From assembly GCA_016342285.1 (NCBI GenBank), contig JAEINQ010000004.1:93242-157241 (forward strand): 64,000 bases of DNA, read 5' to 3'. This document shows, piece after piece, positions 34,399 through 42,356 of the stretch. The DNA is from Desulfobacterales bacterium. Its GTDB lineage: Bacteria > Desulfobacterota > Desulfobacteria > Desulfobacterales > JAEINQ01. The notes beneath the pieces are model-generated. The model had not been told where the DNA came from. It ran no database searches and was given only the letters and a program-made list of their open reading frames with translations. Made by a program: the position numbers and the translations under genes. The first letter of the stretch is position 1. Each line of letters begins with the position of its first letter.

Positions 34399-36066
34399 AT
34401 GCGCAAGCGATCGGTTCGGCAAATTATCGGTATGGTGACATTCTGTATTCCCCTGATGCTGGGCAGCGCCTTGCCGGTCCGGGCCGCCGGAGACATCTGC
34501 GGCGACATCGCCGAGAACATTCAGCACGGCGGGATGATCTGGTCGGAAAACGCCGTGGTGGTCCAGGGAACCGCCGCCCCGGACCTGTCCGATCCCAACC
34601 GTCCGGTTTCGGTGATCAAAGCCATGAGCAAACGGGCCGCCACACTGGACGCCTATCGAAAGGCCGCCGGCATCCTCTCCGGGGTACGGGTGACCAGCGA
34701 GATGATCGGCACCGACAACGCCCGGGTGATGAGCCGAATCCAGGCCTATGTCCGCCATGGCAAGGTCTGCAATGCAAAATTCTACGCCGACGGCGGCGTG
34801 GACGTGGTGGTCAAACTCCCCCTTTCCGGCGCCTATGCCGTTTCCCAGATGCCGGCGGCCGGTTCCCGGGAAGCCACCGCGGCCTCGCCCTACACATCGG
34901 TGATCGTGGACGCATCGGCCCTGCCCTTTGCGCCGGCCCTGGCCCCGAGGCTGCTGTCGGAAGCCGGCACGGTCCTCTTTGACGAAAGCCGGTTGAGCCC
35001 CGAGGTTATCAAACAACGCGGCGCGGTCACATTCGTCAGCGCACCCGAGGAAATTGATGCTGACCTGGCCGGGAACAACCCACTTCGGGCCAGGGCAGTC
35101 ACCCTCGGCACCCAGTCCCCCAGCGACCTCGTCCTCAATGCCGCGGCGGCCGGCGAACTGGCCGGCGGACCGTCATTCCTCGGCCAAGGCCGGGTCGTCA
35201 TCGTTACCGGTCAAAGCCGCCGAATCGACTGCCGCTCCATGGCCGGAGGGGTCAACGAAACCACCGTGGATTGGGAAAACAAACTGGTCCTGGCCAAAGG
35301 GCTCGGCCGGGTCGATTTTTCCAAAAACCGCGACGATGCGGTCCGCATCCGCCTGATGGAGCGGGCAGCCGAGGTCGATGCGGAGCGCCGGTTGCTTGAG
35401 GCCTTTCTCAATCTGCGGATCACCGGCAAGAAAACCCTGGGGGATACCCCCGGTGCTGCCGAACACGCCAGCGGCGTCATCATGAACGCCATGCGCTGCG
35501 GGGCAAAATACTTCCGTGACGGTAGCGCCGAAGTGATCCTGGCAGCACCTCTGGACGGCATGGCCGTGGAAGGCGCCCTGCTGGGCACCGACCGGGGGAC
35601 CGCAGCCCCGGTCCCGGCCATGACCACGGTAACCGGACTGGTCGTCGATGCCAGCGGCCTCGATTTCGAGCCGGTGCTGGCCCCCCAGATTCACAGTCCC
35701 GACGGTAGATCCCTGTACGGACCGGAAACGGTGGCCAGGGCCTATGTCCAACAATACGGGGTGGTTGGATACAGCCGGTCCCTGGCTGAGGCACAAAGGG
35801 ACACCCGGGTCGGAGACCGGCCGCTGACCGTCAGGGCCAAGCGGGTCGCCTACTACGACAAGGGGATTCTCATGCTGGACAGCGCCGCCGTCGCCCGGAT
35901 CAAAGAGATCCTTGGCGAAAACGGCCCTTTGACCCAGGGCCGAGTGATCATCGTCACCGGCACCCCAGAGCCTCAGCCGACAAAGACGGCGTCGCCCTCG
36001 CCGGTCAAAAGCGGCCCCAAAAACTACGGCGGGTCCTCGGTCAAGACAGAAAAACTGACTTTTTAG
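34399..36066 (+). CDS. Secreted protein with two tandem LPP20/FlgT-like halves
   Basis: 555 residues with a signal peptide (MVTFCIPLMLGSALPVRA, cleavage near residue 30). Two similar halves follow. The first has AMSKRAATLDAYRKAAGIL, a CNAKFYADGGVDVVVKLPL strand pair and VIVDASALPFAPALAPRLLS. The second has RLMERAAEVDAERRLLEAFL, CGAKYFRDGSAEVILAAPL and LVVDASGLDFEPVLAPQIHS. Each ends with a RVVIVTGQ or RVIIVTGT strand. The pattern resembles LPP20-type lipoproteins and the N-domain of FlgT, though no lipobox is seen. The function is unknown. RBS AAGGAG. A FecR-domain gene follows 95 bp downstream. Confidence 0.7.
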   Translation: MRKRSVRQIIGMVTFCIPLMLGSALPVRAAGDICGDIAENIQHGGMIWSENAVVVQGTAAPDLSDPNRPVSVIKAMSKRAATLDAYRKAAGILSGVRVTSEMIGTDNARVMSRIQAYVRHGKVCNAKFYADGGVDVVVKLPLSGAYAVSQMPAAGSREATAASPYTSVIVDASALPFAPALAPRLLSEAGTVLFDESRLSPEVIKQRGAVTFVSAPEEIDADLAGNNPLRARAVTLGTQSPSDLVLNAAAAGELAGGPSFLGQGRVVIVTGQSRRIDCRSMAGGVNETTVDWENKLVLAKGLGRVDFSKNRDDAVRIRLMERAAEVDAERRLLEAFLNLRITGKKTLGDTPGAAEHASGVIMNAMRCGAKYFRDGSAEVILAAPLDGMAVEGALLGTDRGTAAPVPAMTTVTGLVVDASGLDFEPVLAPQIHSPDGRSLYGPETVARAYVQQYGVVGYSRSLAEAQRDTRVGDRPLTVRAKRVAYYDKGILMLDSAAVARIKEILGENGPLTQGRVIIVTGTPEPQPTKTASPSPVKSGPKNYGGSSVKTEKLTF

Positions 36067-36150
36067 GCACTTGCAACAGGGGTGTATCGGCATAACCCGT
36101 TGACGCTGACCACGCCTACAGGACATGGATTCCTTTTTTTTGAATTGAAC
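36066..36150 (+). repeat. R3 dispersed repeat copy
   Basis: GGCACTTGCAACAGGGGTGT, ATCGGCATAACCCGTTGACG, CTGACCACGCCTACAGGACA and TGGATTCC, followed by a T-run. It fills the gap between two co-directional secreted-protein genes. Confidence 0.65.
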
Positions 36151-36161
36151 AGGGGATGACA

Positions 36162-36887
36162 ATGATGAAAAGACGCTGGATACCACTGGCCTCTGCCGTA
36201 CTGATGCTCTTGATTCTTTCCGCTCCTGCCCTGGCGCAGGGCGTGGCCCGGGTGACATTTCAGGAGGGTAGCACCTTTGTGGGAGACAGCGAGAAAGGCC
36301 CCTGGCGGCCCCTTGCCGATGGGGAGCGTCTTGGCCCAGGGCAGTTCGTCAATACAGCGCCCGACGGCATCGTCGAACTGACCCTGCCGGATCGCTCCGT
36401 CATCCGTCTGGCCTCGGAAACGGTGTACGGCATCGAAACGGCGCTCTTCACCAAGAACAATAAGCGACGCAAATGGTCTGCCAAACTGATTCTGGGCCGA
36501 ATGTGGTCCAAGATCAACCGCAGCGTCGGCGGATTGCGGGCCAACTACGACACCCATACACCGACCGCTGTTGTGGGCGTCAGGGGGACGGTTTTCAATG
36601 TGGCCGCCAGTGCGGACACCAGCACCGAAGTATCGGTGTTTGAAGGGCGCGTGGGGGTCGAACCGCCCCTGGTGGAACCCGGCGCCCCGAGGACGGAGAT
36701 GGCCTGGCCCACGGAGGTTTCCGAAAAGAAGTGGGAGGAAGTCATCGTTTCCAAACTGCAACGGCTGCGCATTGCCGCCGACGGCACGCCGGGAAAACCC
36801 CAGGCGTTCGACCCCGCGGCCGAAAAAGATCCCTGGGTCGACTGGAACCGTGACCGCGATGCCAAATTGGCCGCCGCCCCACAATAG
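36162..36887 (+). CDS. Secreted FecR-domain protein
   Basis: 241 residues with a signal peptide (WIPLASAVLMLLILSAPALA). The FecR fold follows: VTFQEGSTFVGDSEKGPWRP, LADGERLGPGQFVNTAPDGI, VELTLPDRSVIRLASET, and the family hallmark AVVGVRGTVFNVAASADTST, then VSVFEGRVGV. Stand-alone periplasmic FecR proteins of this kind are common in deltaproteobacteria and are thought to be structural or signalling. The ATG at 36162 is chosen for its spacing from AGGGG; 36156 is also possible. It probably works with the secreted protein upstream. Confidence 0.85.
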   Translation: MMKRRWIPLASAVLMLLILSAPALAQGVARVTFQEGSTFVGDSEKGPWRPLADGERLGPGQFVNTAPDGIVELTLPDRSVIRLASETVYGIETALFTKNNKRRKWSAKLILGRMWSKINRSVGGLRANYDTHTPTAVVGVRGTVFNVAASADTSTEVSVFEGRVGVEPPLVEPGAPRTEMAWPTEVSEKKWEEVIVSKLQRLRIAADGTPGKPQAFDPAAEKDPWVDWNRDRDAKLAAAPQ

Positions 36888-36904
36888 GGGGCAAAACAAT
36901 CACC

Positions 36905-36990
36905 TCAGGAGTGAGCCTCCACCCGCAGAGCGGGTGGCCTCAAGAGGCCCTCCATAGAAGGGCTTAATGTCCAATATCCAACTCCCAATT
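36905..36990 (+). repeat. R1 dispersed repeat, left part only
   Basis: CCACCCGCAGAGCGGGTGG, GAGGCCCTCCATAGAAGGGC, TTAATGTCCAATATCCAA. It stops after CAATTTCCA. Confidence 0.75.
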
Positions 36991-37033
36991 TCCAGTGTGG
37001 GGCAGCTTCCCAAACCGAATCAGGAGACACCTC

Positions 37034-37501
37034 ATGGACCTGAAGGAAACGGTTCAATCGTTTGACATTTTTAACGGGTTGGGCGCTGGTGAACTGGAAA
37101 CGATTCTTGCCTGTGGAGAACAGGTCCACATTGGGCGTGAAAAGATCGTTTTTGAGGAATCGAGCCGGGAAACCGACATCTACATCCTGCTCAATGGCCG
37201 TGTCAGCGTGGAATTGGGCTATGCCTACGAGGCTGATCAGCACCCTCACAACCTGGAATTGGCCCTTTTTCGCCAAGGAGAGGTTTTCGGAGAGATCGCC
37301 TTTCTCCGGAGATCCCGGCGGTCGGCCCGGGTCACGGCCATCGACGATATCGAGGTGCTCAAACTCGACGGGAACCGTTTGCTCTCCCGGTTCGAACAGG
37401 ACCCGAGCCTGGGGTATCGCATGATGCGAAACCTGGCCTGCATCCTTGCCGGACGCTTGGAGACCATCAGCCTGAAGCACCGGGACGACATCCGCTCCTG
37501 A
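37034..37501 (+). CDS. Cyclic-nucleotide-binding domain protein
   Basis: 155 residues, a single CRP-like beta-roll. It shows FDIFNGLGAGELETILACGE, SSRETDIYILLNGRVSVELG and the phosphate-binding cassette GEVFGEIAFLRRSRRSARVT near residues 92-111. No DNA-binding domain is fused, so it is a stand-alone sensor or partner protein. The start at 37034 has AGGAG upstream. It is in the same direction as the FecR-domain gene, 146 bp downstream. Confidence 0.88.
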   Translation: MDLKETVQSFDIFNGLGAGELETILACGEQVHIGREKIVFEESSRETDIYILLNGRVSVELGYAYEADQHPHNLELALFRQGEVFGEIAFLRRSRRSARVTAIDDIEVLKLDGNRLLSRFEQDPSLGYRMMRNLACILAGRLETISLKHRDDIRS

Positions 37502-37571
37502 CCGACCATAGTCCGCCGGCCTCTGAAACACCCCTGGCAGCGCGCCACCGCTTCGAGAAAGATGATCCCCT

Positions 37572-37965
37572 ATGACCCAAGACATAAATCAGCTGTTCTC
37601 CCCCCAGTGGCTGGCCGAGGTCTTTCCCGGCGATAGGGCCGACCGGTTCTTTGAGACCTTGCTCGGCGACGCCGATGGCGGGGCCTACAACATCCGTCCG
37701 ACCTTTGAATCCTAGGGCAAAGACCGACTGACCTTCGCCTTCGAGCTACACCAGCGGCCCGGACAAATGTCTGGCCTGCAACCTCACCTACGGACTGCCC
37801 CAGGTCTTTTCCCGCCACCCGGTCATCGATGTCCAAGGGGTGGTGGACGCCATCGTCGGACGGATGGGAAACGGCATGCGTTGCGGTGCATGGCGGCTGG
37901 GCCAGACCCGGGAGATATCCAAAAAGCTGCACGTGGTGATGCTGGTCATTAATCTTGAGCCTTGA
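37572..37965 (+). pseudogene. Conserved hypothetical gene, broken copy 1
   Basis: Starts MTQDINQLFSPQWLAEVFPG, reaches an in-frame TAG after RPTFES, goes on with GKDRLTFAFELHQRPG, and then needs a +1 shift to read KCLACNLTYGLPQVFSRHPV (zinc-like C-x2-C). It ends LVINLEP. The C-terminal half is nearly the same as the fragment at 38661-38936. The family is unknown to me. One nonsense codon and one frameshift show decay. Confidence 0.75.
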
Positions 37966-38146
37966 TTTTTTACAAAAGGAAACGAAGAGAACGAAGTTGA
38001 ATATTGAATTCTCAGGCTTTCCCGAAGGGTAAAACACAAGAAGCTGGATTTTTTCCCCTCAAATGGTTACCATAGCCCATAAATAATATTTTTAAACTTG
38101 CCAGAAGAATCAAACACGACAAGGCCCTGGCCAAGGAAGGGACACC

Positions 38147-38404
38147 ATGAAAGCCGTCACCTACACGGACGCCAAAAAAAATCTCAAAGCGCTGATTCAC
38201 CAAGTTTGCAAAGACTCGGAACCGGCGGTGATCGTCGGCAGCCGGATCAAGGAACAAGCGGTGTTGATTTCCATTGAGGATTTTCAGGCCATGGAAGAGA
38301 CAGCCTATCTGCTGAGCACCCCAGCCAACCGGGCGCATCTGGAACGCTCGTTAAAGCAAGCGACCGAGGGCAAGCTGGTCGACTACCGGTCCGACGATTT
38401 ATGA
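38147..38404 (+). CDS. yefM: YefM-family antitoxin
   Basis: 85 residues, Phd/YefM fold. YTDAKKNLKALIHQV is the DNA-binding N-terminus. ISIEDFQAMEETAYLLSTPA is very close to the YefM pattern, followed by a toxin-wrapping acidic tail (VDYRSDDL). It neutralises YoeB and should repress its own operon. The stop overlaps the toxin start (ATGA). The pair lies between two broken copies of one host gene. Confidence 0.93.
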   Translation: MKAVTYTDAKKNLKALIHQVCKDSEPAVIVGSRIKEQAVLISIEDFQAMEETAYLLSTPANRAHLERSLKQATEGKLVDYRSDDL

Positions 38405-38658
38405 AGATCCAGTTCACCGAAGAGGCCTGGAAGGATTTTGAGTGGTTCCTGGACAAAGACAAACGCATTGTCAAACGCATCAGGGAACTGCTCAAAGATA
38501 TCGGCCGTCATCCCGAAGAAGGCATCGGCAAGCCCGAACGGTTGAAGTTTCAGCTATCGGGCTATTGGTCTCGGCGTATCACCAAAGAACACCGGTTGGT
38601 CTACCAAATCGATAAAAACATCCTGACCGTGATCAGTTGCCGCTACCACTACGAATAG
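38401..38658 (+). CDS. yoeB: YoeB-family mRNA interferase toxin
   Basis: 85 residues, RelE-fold ribosome-dependent RNase. FTEEAWKDFEWFLDKDKRIV and the C-terminal SRRITKEHRLVYQID / ISCRYHYE carry the YoeB catalytic residues (E, R, H and the C-terminal HY). It is translationally coupled to yefM by a 4-base overlap. The sequence looks intact. Confidence 0.94.
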   Translation: MKIQFTEEAWKDFEWFLDKDKRIVKRIRELLKDIGRHPEEGIGKPERLKFQLSGYWSRRITKEHRLVYQIDKNILTVISCRYHYE

Positions 38659-38660
38659 TC

Positions 38661-38936
38661 TTTTCTGCCGACCACCCCGAGTTCGCCTTCGAGCTGCAGC
38701 AGCGGCCCGGCCGGTGTCTGGCCTGCAACCTCACCTACGGACTGCCCCAGGTCTTTTCGCACCATCCGGTCATCAACGTGGCCGGACTGGTGGCGGCCAT
38801 CGACAAAAAACTCGACGGGACAGCCAACTGCCAGGACTGGCAGATTTGCGCCACCGAGGAAATCGACCGGAGCCTGCACCGGATACCGCTGGTGATCACC
38901 CTGATCAAGAAGGTCTATCGTAGTGCCCATCCATAA
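38661..38936 (+). pseudogene. Conserved hypothetical gene, broken copy 2 (C-terminal part)
   Basis: Directly after the yoeB stop the sequence matches the second half of the gene at 37572: FAFELQQRPGRCLACNLTYG, LPQVFSHHPVINVAGLVAAI, then DKKLDGTANCQDWQICATEE and LHRIPLVITLIKKV. It lacks an N-terminus and its own start. The C-terminal half keeps an open frame and is longer than in copy 1. Confidence 0.75.
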
Positions 38937-38999
38937 ATGGCCAATTTGCCCGATACCTGCGTTGCACCAAGAACCTTTCAAACGGTTTGGGAAAAGCCC

Positions 39000-39100
39000 G
39001 AAATACAGCTTGCGAATCCTGAGGAATGCGGCGTACCAAAGGGTACGCCGGAATGACACGGATTCGCGTAATGCATATTTCGGTTCTTTTACGAAACCGG
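39000..39100 (+). repeat. R4 dispersed palindromic repeat
   Basis: A long imperfect palindrome: GCGAATCC pairs with GGATTCGC and GGCGTAC with GTACGCC around CAAAGG. It is related block by block to 20325-20450. Confidence 0.75.
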
Positions 39101-39136
39101 CTTGATTGGGGGTCACAATCACTGGGGGAGCTTTTC

Positions 39137-39933
39137 ATGAGCACCGGAGCCTGCGGCATCAATTGCGATGTATGCAAACTGAACCTTCTCGGGATTTGTG
39201 CCACCTGCGGGCCGGGCAAAAGCCCTGAAGCGGCAAAAAAGTGTCAGGTGCAAGAGCAACTTCTCGGCGCACCCTGCCCGGTCCTGGCCTGCGCCGTGCT
39301 GAAGGGGGTCGACTTTTGCCTGCGGGACTGTGCCGAGTTCCCTTGCGAAAATTTCACCGCCGGCCCTTATCCCTTTGGCGACGGCTACCTGAAAATGCAA
39401 ACCCGGCGCCGCCAATCCCCCGTGCCGGCCCGGACCCCCCAACGGCAACCCCATCAATATCCCCGAAGAATACTGGGATAGTATTCAAAAACAAAGACCG
39501 GTTGGCCCTGTGCAACATGACCCTGGCCGAACCGGATGGCGCGGCGGACATGGTATTTTCCTCACTGAACCTCACCATCCGGATCGAAAGGGGAAAAAGG
39601 CGAATTTGCCAACGCCGACCGGACGGTTGGATACCCCTGGAAGACAAGCAGCTGGAGTTGCTCTCCCTGCTTTATTTCAACCGGGTCCGTCAAATGCACC
39701 CCATGGGCAGGAATATGGTCGGCCCCAGTGACCTGCGTGAGGCCCATTATTTTAAAGGCCGCCACACCCTTCCACTAGACCCATTGCTGGAACGATACGG
39801 AAACGACCCGGCAGGATTCCGGGAAGCAGCCGAATTTCTGGGCGGCACCCCGATGGATATGGCCGATGTGGCCTACCGGCTCCTCCCGTTTCCCCGGGTG
39901 CCCCTCTATTTCCTCTTCTGGCATGGAATTTAG
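39137..39933 (+). pseudogene. DUF3795-like/DUF3786 protein interrupted by two frameshifts
   Basis: The first part, MSTGACGINCDVCKLNLLGI, is a cysteine-rich module with several C-x2-C and C-x3-C pairs (to FPCENFTAG). The frame moves by one at a C6 run near 39435 (GPPNGNPINIPEEYWDSI continues in a second frame), and again by one at an A5 run near 39487, to reach NKDRLALCNMTLAEPDGAAD and the DUF3786 part, which ends VPLYFLFWHGI. Both shifts are single extra bases in homopolymers, so the gene may be intact with sequence errors. The start has GGGGGAG upstream. The function is unknown; metal or corrinoid-related roles are often suggested for this group. Confidence 0.65.
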
Positions 39934-40316
39934 GTTCCATTTTGCGCAATGGGCTTTTATCCAAAAGCTAAACCGGTGCTCCGGCCGGACAAATGGTGCA
40001 TGCCCTTCGGGCGGAAGTGACATTTTTGGAGTTTGGAGTATGTTCGAGGCCCTTTTGCATTTCTGGCGTCTCAGCAGAAAGACAAAAAAGAATGCCCCTC
40101 TCAGCGATCTCTGCGTCTTGAGCGCCAGCGGGCGGTGAATTAAAAAAATGGAAGGGACGGCCATAAATAAATATCTTCTATGCCACCCCAGCATTTCAGA
40201 TCGACGAACCATCTTGGTGTAACGAAAGGTCATGACCATTCCGGCTTGACGGCCAACAGAAAAAAGCCTAAATTCAGACCATAGGAAAACCATACAAAAA
40301 CCCAACAGAGGTCCCC
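39934..40316. other. Gap without a gene
   Basis: I see no reading frame with family features and no member of the repeat families described here. It should contain the promoter of the TA pair that follows. Confidence 0.5.
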
Positions 40317-40601
40317 ATGGAACTGAGCAAGGCCATCAAGCCCATCAGCTATTTTAAAGCCAATGCCGCCGAAATCATCAGGGAACTGAACGCCACCCAC
40401 GGGACGATGGTGATTACCCAGCATGGTGAAGCCAAAGCGGTCATTCAGGACATTGAGGAATATGAGCGGATCCAGGAAACTCTGGCCCTGCTGAAAATGA
40501 TCTCGCTGGGACAAGAGGATCTGAAAAACGACAGGACCATTCCGGCTGAACAAATGATCCGGGAGCTTAACGAGATGATCGACAGGGATTTTACCCAATG
40601 A
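40317..40601 (+). CDS. Phd/YefM-family antitoxin
   Basis: 94 residues. AIKPISYFKANAAEIIRELN is the DNA-binding module, then MVITQHGEAKAVIQDIEEYE, the standard Phd strand-helix. An extended, charged C-terminus follows. The stop overlaps the start of the toxin gene (ATGA). It is not similar to the YefM at 38147 beyond the fold. Confidence 0.92.
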   Translation: MELSKAIKPISYFKANAAEIIRELNATHGTMVITQHGEAKAVIQDIEEYERIQETLALLKMISLGQEDLKNDRTIPAEQMIRELNEMIDRDFTQ

Positions 40602-40924
40602 ATCCCTACGGCGTTGTTTTTTCCCGGGGCGCAAGGCAGGACCTTCTAAAGATATACCGCTATATCAAAAATGCAGGCCGTCCTGAAACCGCCCGGCGCC
40701 TCTCCAAGATAATAACCGATACCTGTCAAAGCCTTTCGGAAAACCCTGAACGGGGTCATATGCCAGAAGAATTCAAGGGGATCGGAGGTTTTTCCTGCCG
40801 GCAACTCGTTCTCAAAAGGCATCGGATTATCTATGAAATCATCGGCCGAACGGTTGTAATTCACGGGATTATCGACGGGCGTCGAAACATCTCCGAAGTT
40901 CTGCGCCAGCGCCTTCTTCCCTGA
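40598..40924 (+). CDS. RelE/ParE-family toxin
   Basis: 108 residues. FSRGARQDLLKIYRYIKNAG and the late RQLVLKRHRIIYEIIGRTVV / IHGIIDGRRN follow the ParE/RelE pattern. The target (gyrase or mRNA) cannot be settled from the sequence. It is coupled to the antitoxin upstream by a 4-base overlap. Intact. Confidence 0.9.
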   Translation: MNPYGVVFSRGARQDLLKIYRYIKNAGRPETARRLSKIITDTCQSLSENPERGHMPEEFKGIGGFSCRQLVLKRHRIIYEIIGRTVVIHGIIDGRRNISEVLRQRLLP

Positions 40925-41238
40925 TTTTGCTTACAGTTCCGAAGGCATGGGTTGGGTCGCTATTTTTGGGGTCCGCCTTTCGTTCAAAATAAGGGTAGAC
41001 CCAGTTTCCGGTGTGATCCGGCCCCGACGGGTTGACAGGACCGACCGGACCGGGTAAATGCCTCTTTCCGGTCCGGGGCATCCTCTGGGCGACGGTCTCT
41101 TTTAACCTAAATTAAGCGTTTCCACTTTCGAAATACTAGATAATATGTTCGAATTTAAAGACAAATCTTCCTTGTAGACGAGGCAACCGCGACAATCGCT
41201 CAACTCAGGTTTAAGAAACACCTTATGGAGAAACGCGC
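40925..41238. other. Gap without a gene
   Basis: No gene seen. It turns AT-rich near 41100-41170, just upstream of the VUT transporter, where its promoter or leader should be. I looked for a PreQ1-type riboswitch and found no convincing fold. Confidence 0.5.
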
Positions 41239-41769
41239 GTGAAACGTTCCATGCTGATCTATATCGCCGCCGTTCTGGTGGCCAACTATACGGCGACCTG
41301 GTTCATCCCTTTGCCGGTCTTCGGCATGGTATCGGTGGGGACCCTGGTCTTCGGCGTCACCTTCACCCAGCGCGACCGTGTCCATCGCTTCGGCCGACGG
41401 TCGGTCTACAGCATGATTTTCATCGCCGCTCTGGGCATGGTGCTCGAATCGGCATTTTTAGACGTTCCATGGCGGATCATCGTCGCTTCCTTTATCGCTA
41501 TCGTCTTAAGCGAGACCGCCGACACGGAGGTTTACCAAAAGCTCCTTCACCGGTCCTGGATCCAGCGGGTCACCGGCTCCAACCTGGTCAGCATCCCCTT
41601 AGACAGCCTTCTGTTCAATGTCATTGCCTTTGCCGGTGTATTTGAACCGACCATGCTGGTGGCCATTATTTTCGGCGAAATCGTGGCCAAATTCGCCACC
41701 GGCGCCCTGGTCGCCCTGTGGCGAGCACCGACGTCCCATGCCGACCCCAGCGTTGCTCCGTCGGCCTGA
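41239..41769 (+). CDS. VUT-family transporter (queuosine precursor type)
   Basis: Integral membrane protein, 176 residues, with about six hydrophobic segments. LIYIAAVLVANYTATWFIPL, VGTLVFGVTFTQRDRVHRFG and LSETADTEVYQKL are typical of the VUT/YhhQ group. YhhQ imports queuosine precursors for tRNA modification. The start is GTG at 41239 with GGAG 8 bases upstream. The C-terminal HADPSVAPSA tail is hydrophilic and may be poorly conserved. Confidence 0.82.
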   Translation: MKRSMLIYIAAVLVANYTATWFIPLPVFGMVSVGTLVFGVTFTQRDRVHRFGRRSVYSMIFIAALGMVLESAFLDVPWRIIVASFIAIVLSETADTEVYQKLLHRSWIQRVTGSNLVSIPLDSLLFNVIAFAGVFEPTMLVAIIFGEIVAKFATGALVALWRAPTSHADPSVAPSA

Positions 41770-41860
41770 GTGAGTCTCCACCACCTCGCAGCGCGGAAGA
41801 CCTCAGGAGGCCCCCATGGGGGTCAAGGCGATTAACATCTAATTTCCAATTCTAAGGAAA
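41770..41860 (+). repeat. R1 dispersed repeat, decayed left part
   Basis: GAGTCTCCACCACCTCGCAG, GAGGCCCCCATGGGGGTC and CATCTAATTTCCAATTCTAA match the left R1 blocks with many changes. Confidence 0.55.
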
Positions 41861-41886
41861 ATGGTCCCGTAAAAAGCACCAAATCC

Positions 41887-41977
41887 CGTCATACCTGCAT
41901 GCTTGCCCCTGCTAAGGCAGGGGGCAGGTATCCAGAAGTAACTGAAAAGACTGGATTCCCGCCTTCGCGGGAATGAC
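41887..41977. repeat. GTCATTCCCGC-type palindromic intergenic repeat
   Basis: Starts CGTCATACCTGC and ends GCGGGAATGAC, with hairpins GCCCCTGCTAAGGCAGGGGC and TTCCCGCCTTCGCGGGAA. It is the same family as 4293-4386. Beyond it, 41978-42356 has no gene; it should contain the promoter of the quinone oxidoreductase. Confidence 0.85.
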
Positions 41978-42356
41978 AACAACTAACATTTTGAGCATTG
42001 AGCTTCCTTGCGGTAAAACCAATCCGTGGAATCCGTGAAAACTTGTCGGGCATAGCCAAAGGCGACGCCTGATCCGTGCCAAAAGCATTGACCCTCTTCG
42101 AACGGACGACACCCCAAACATCCGCCTTTTTCTGAGCCTCGGCCGCTACCAATCCACCCACAGGGGTTGCCAGCCCCAACGCCGATGATTACTGATTCCC
42201 CATGACAACACCGTTACCCAAGAGGTGAACCGTTTTTTGGTTGCCGCTATGCCGCGCTAAGCACTTTGTGGTAAATTGATTTTTTTTACTTGGCCATCAC
42301 CATCTGAATTGTTGGGTGGTCTGACCGGCCTCAACCCCCATCCTGGAGAAACCGCT

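Noticed and set aside
41100..41238. PreQ1 riboswitch upstream of the VUT transporter
   Set aside because: The leader is AT-rich, but I could not build the characteristic hairpin plus A-rich tail.
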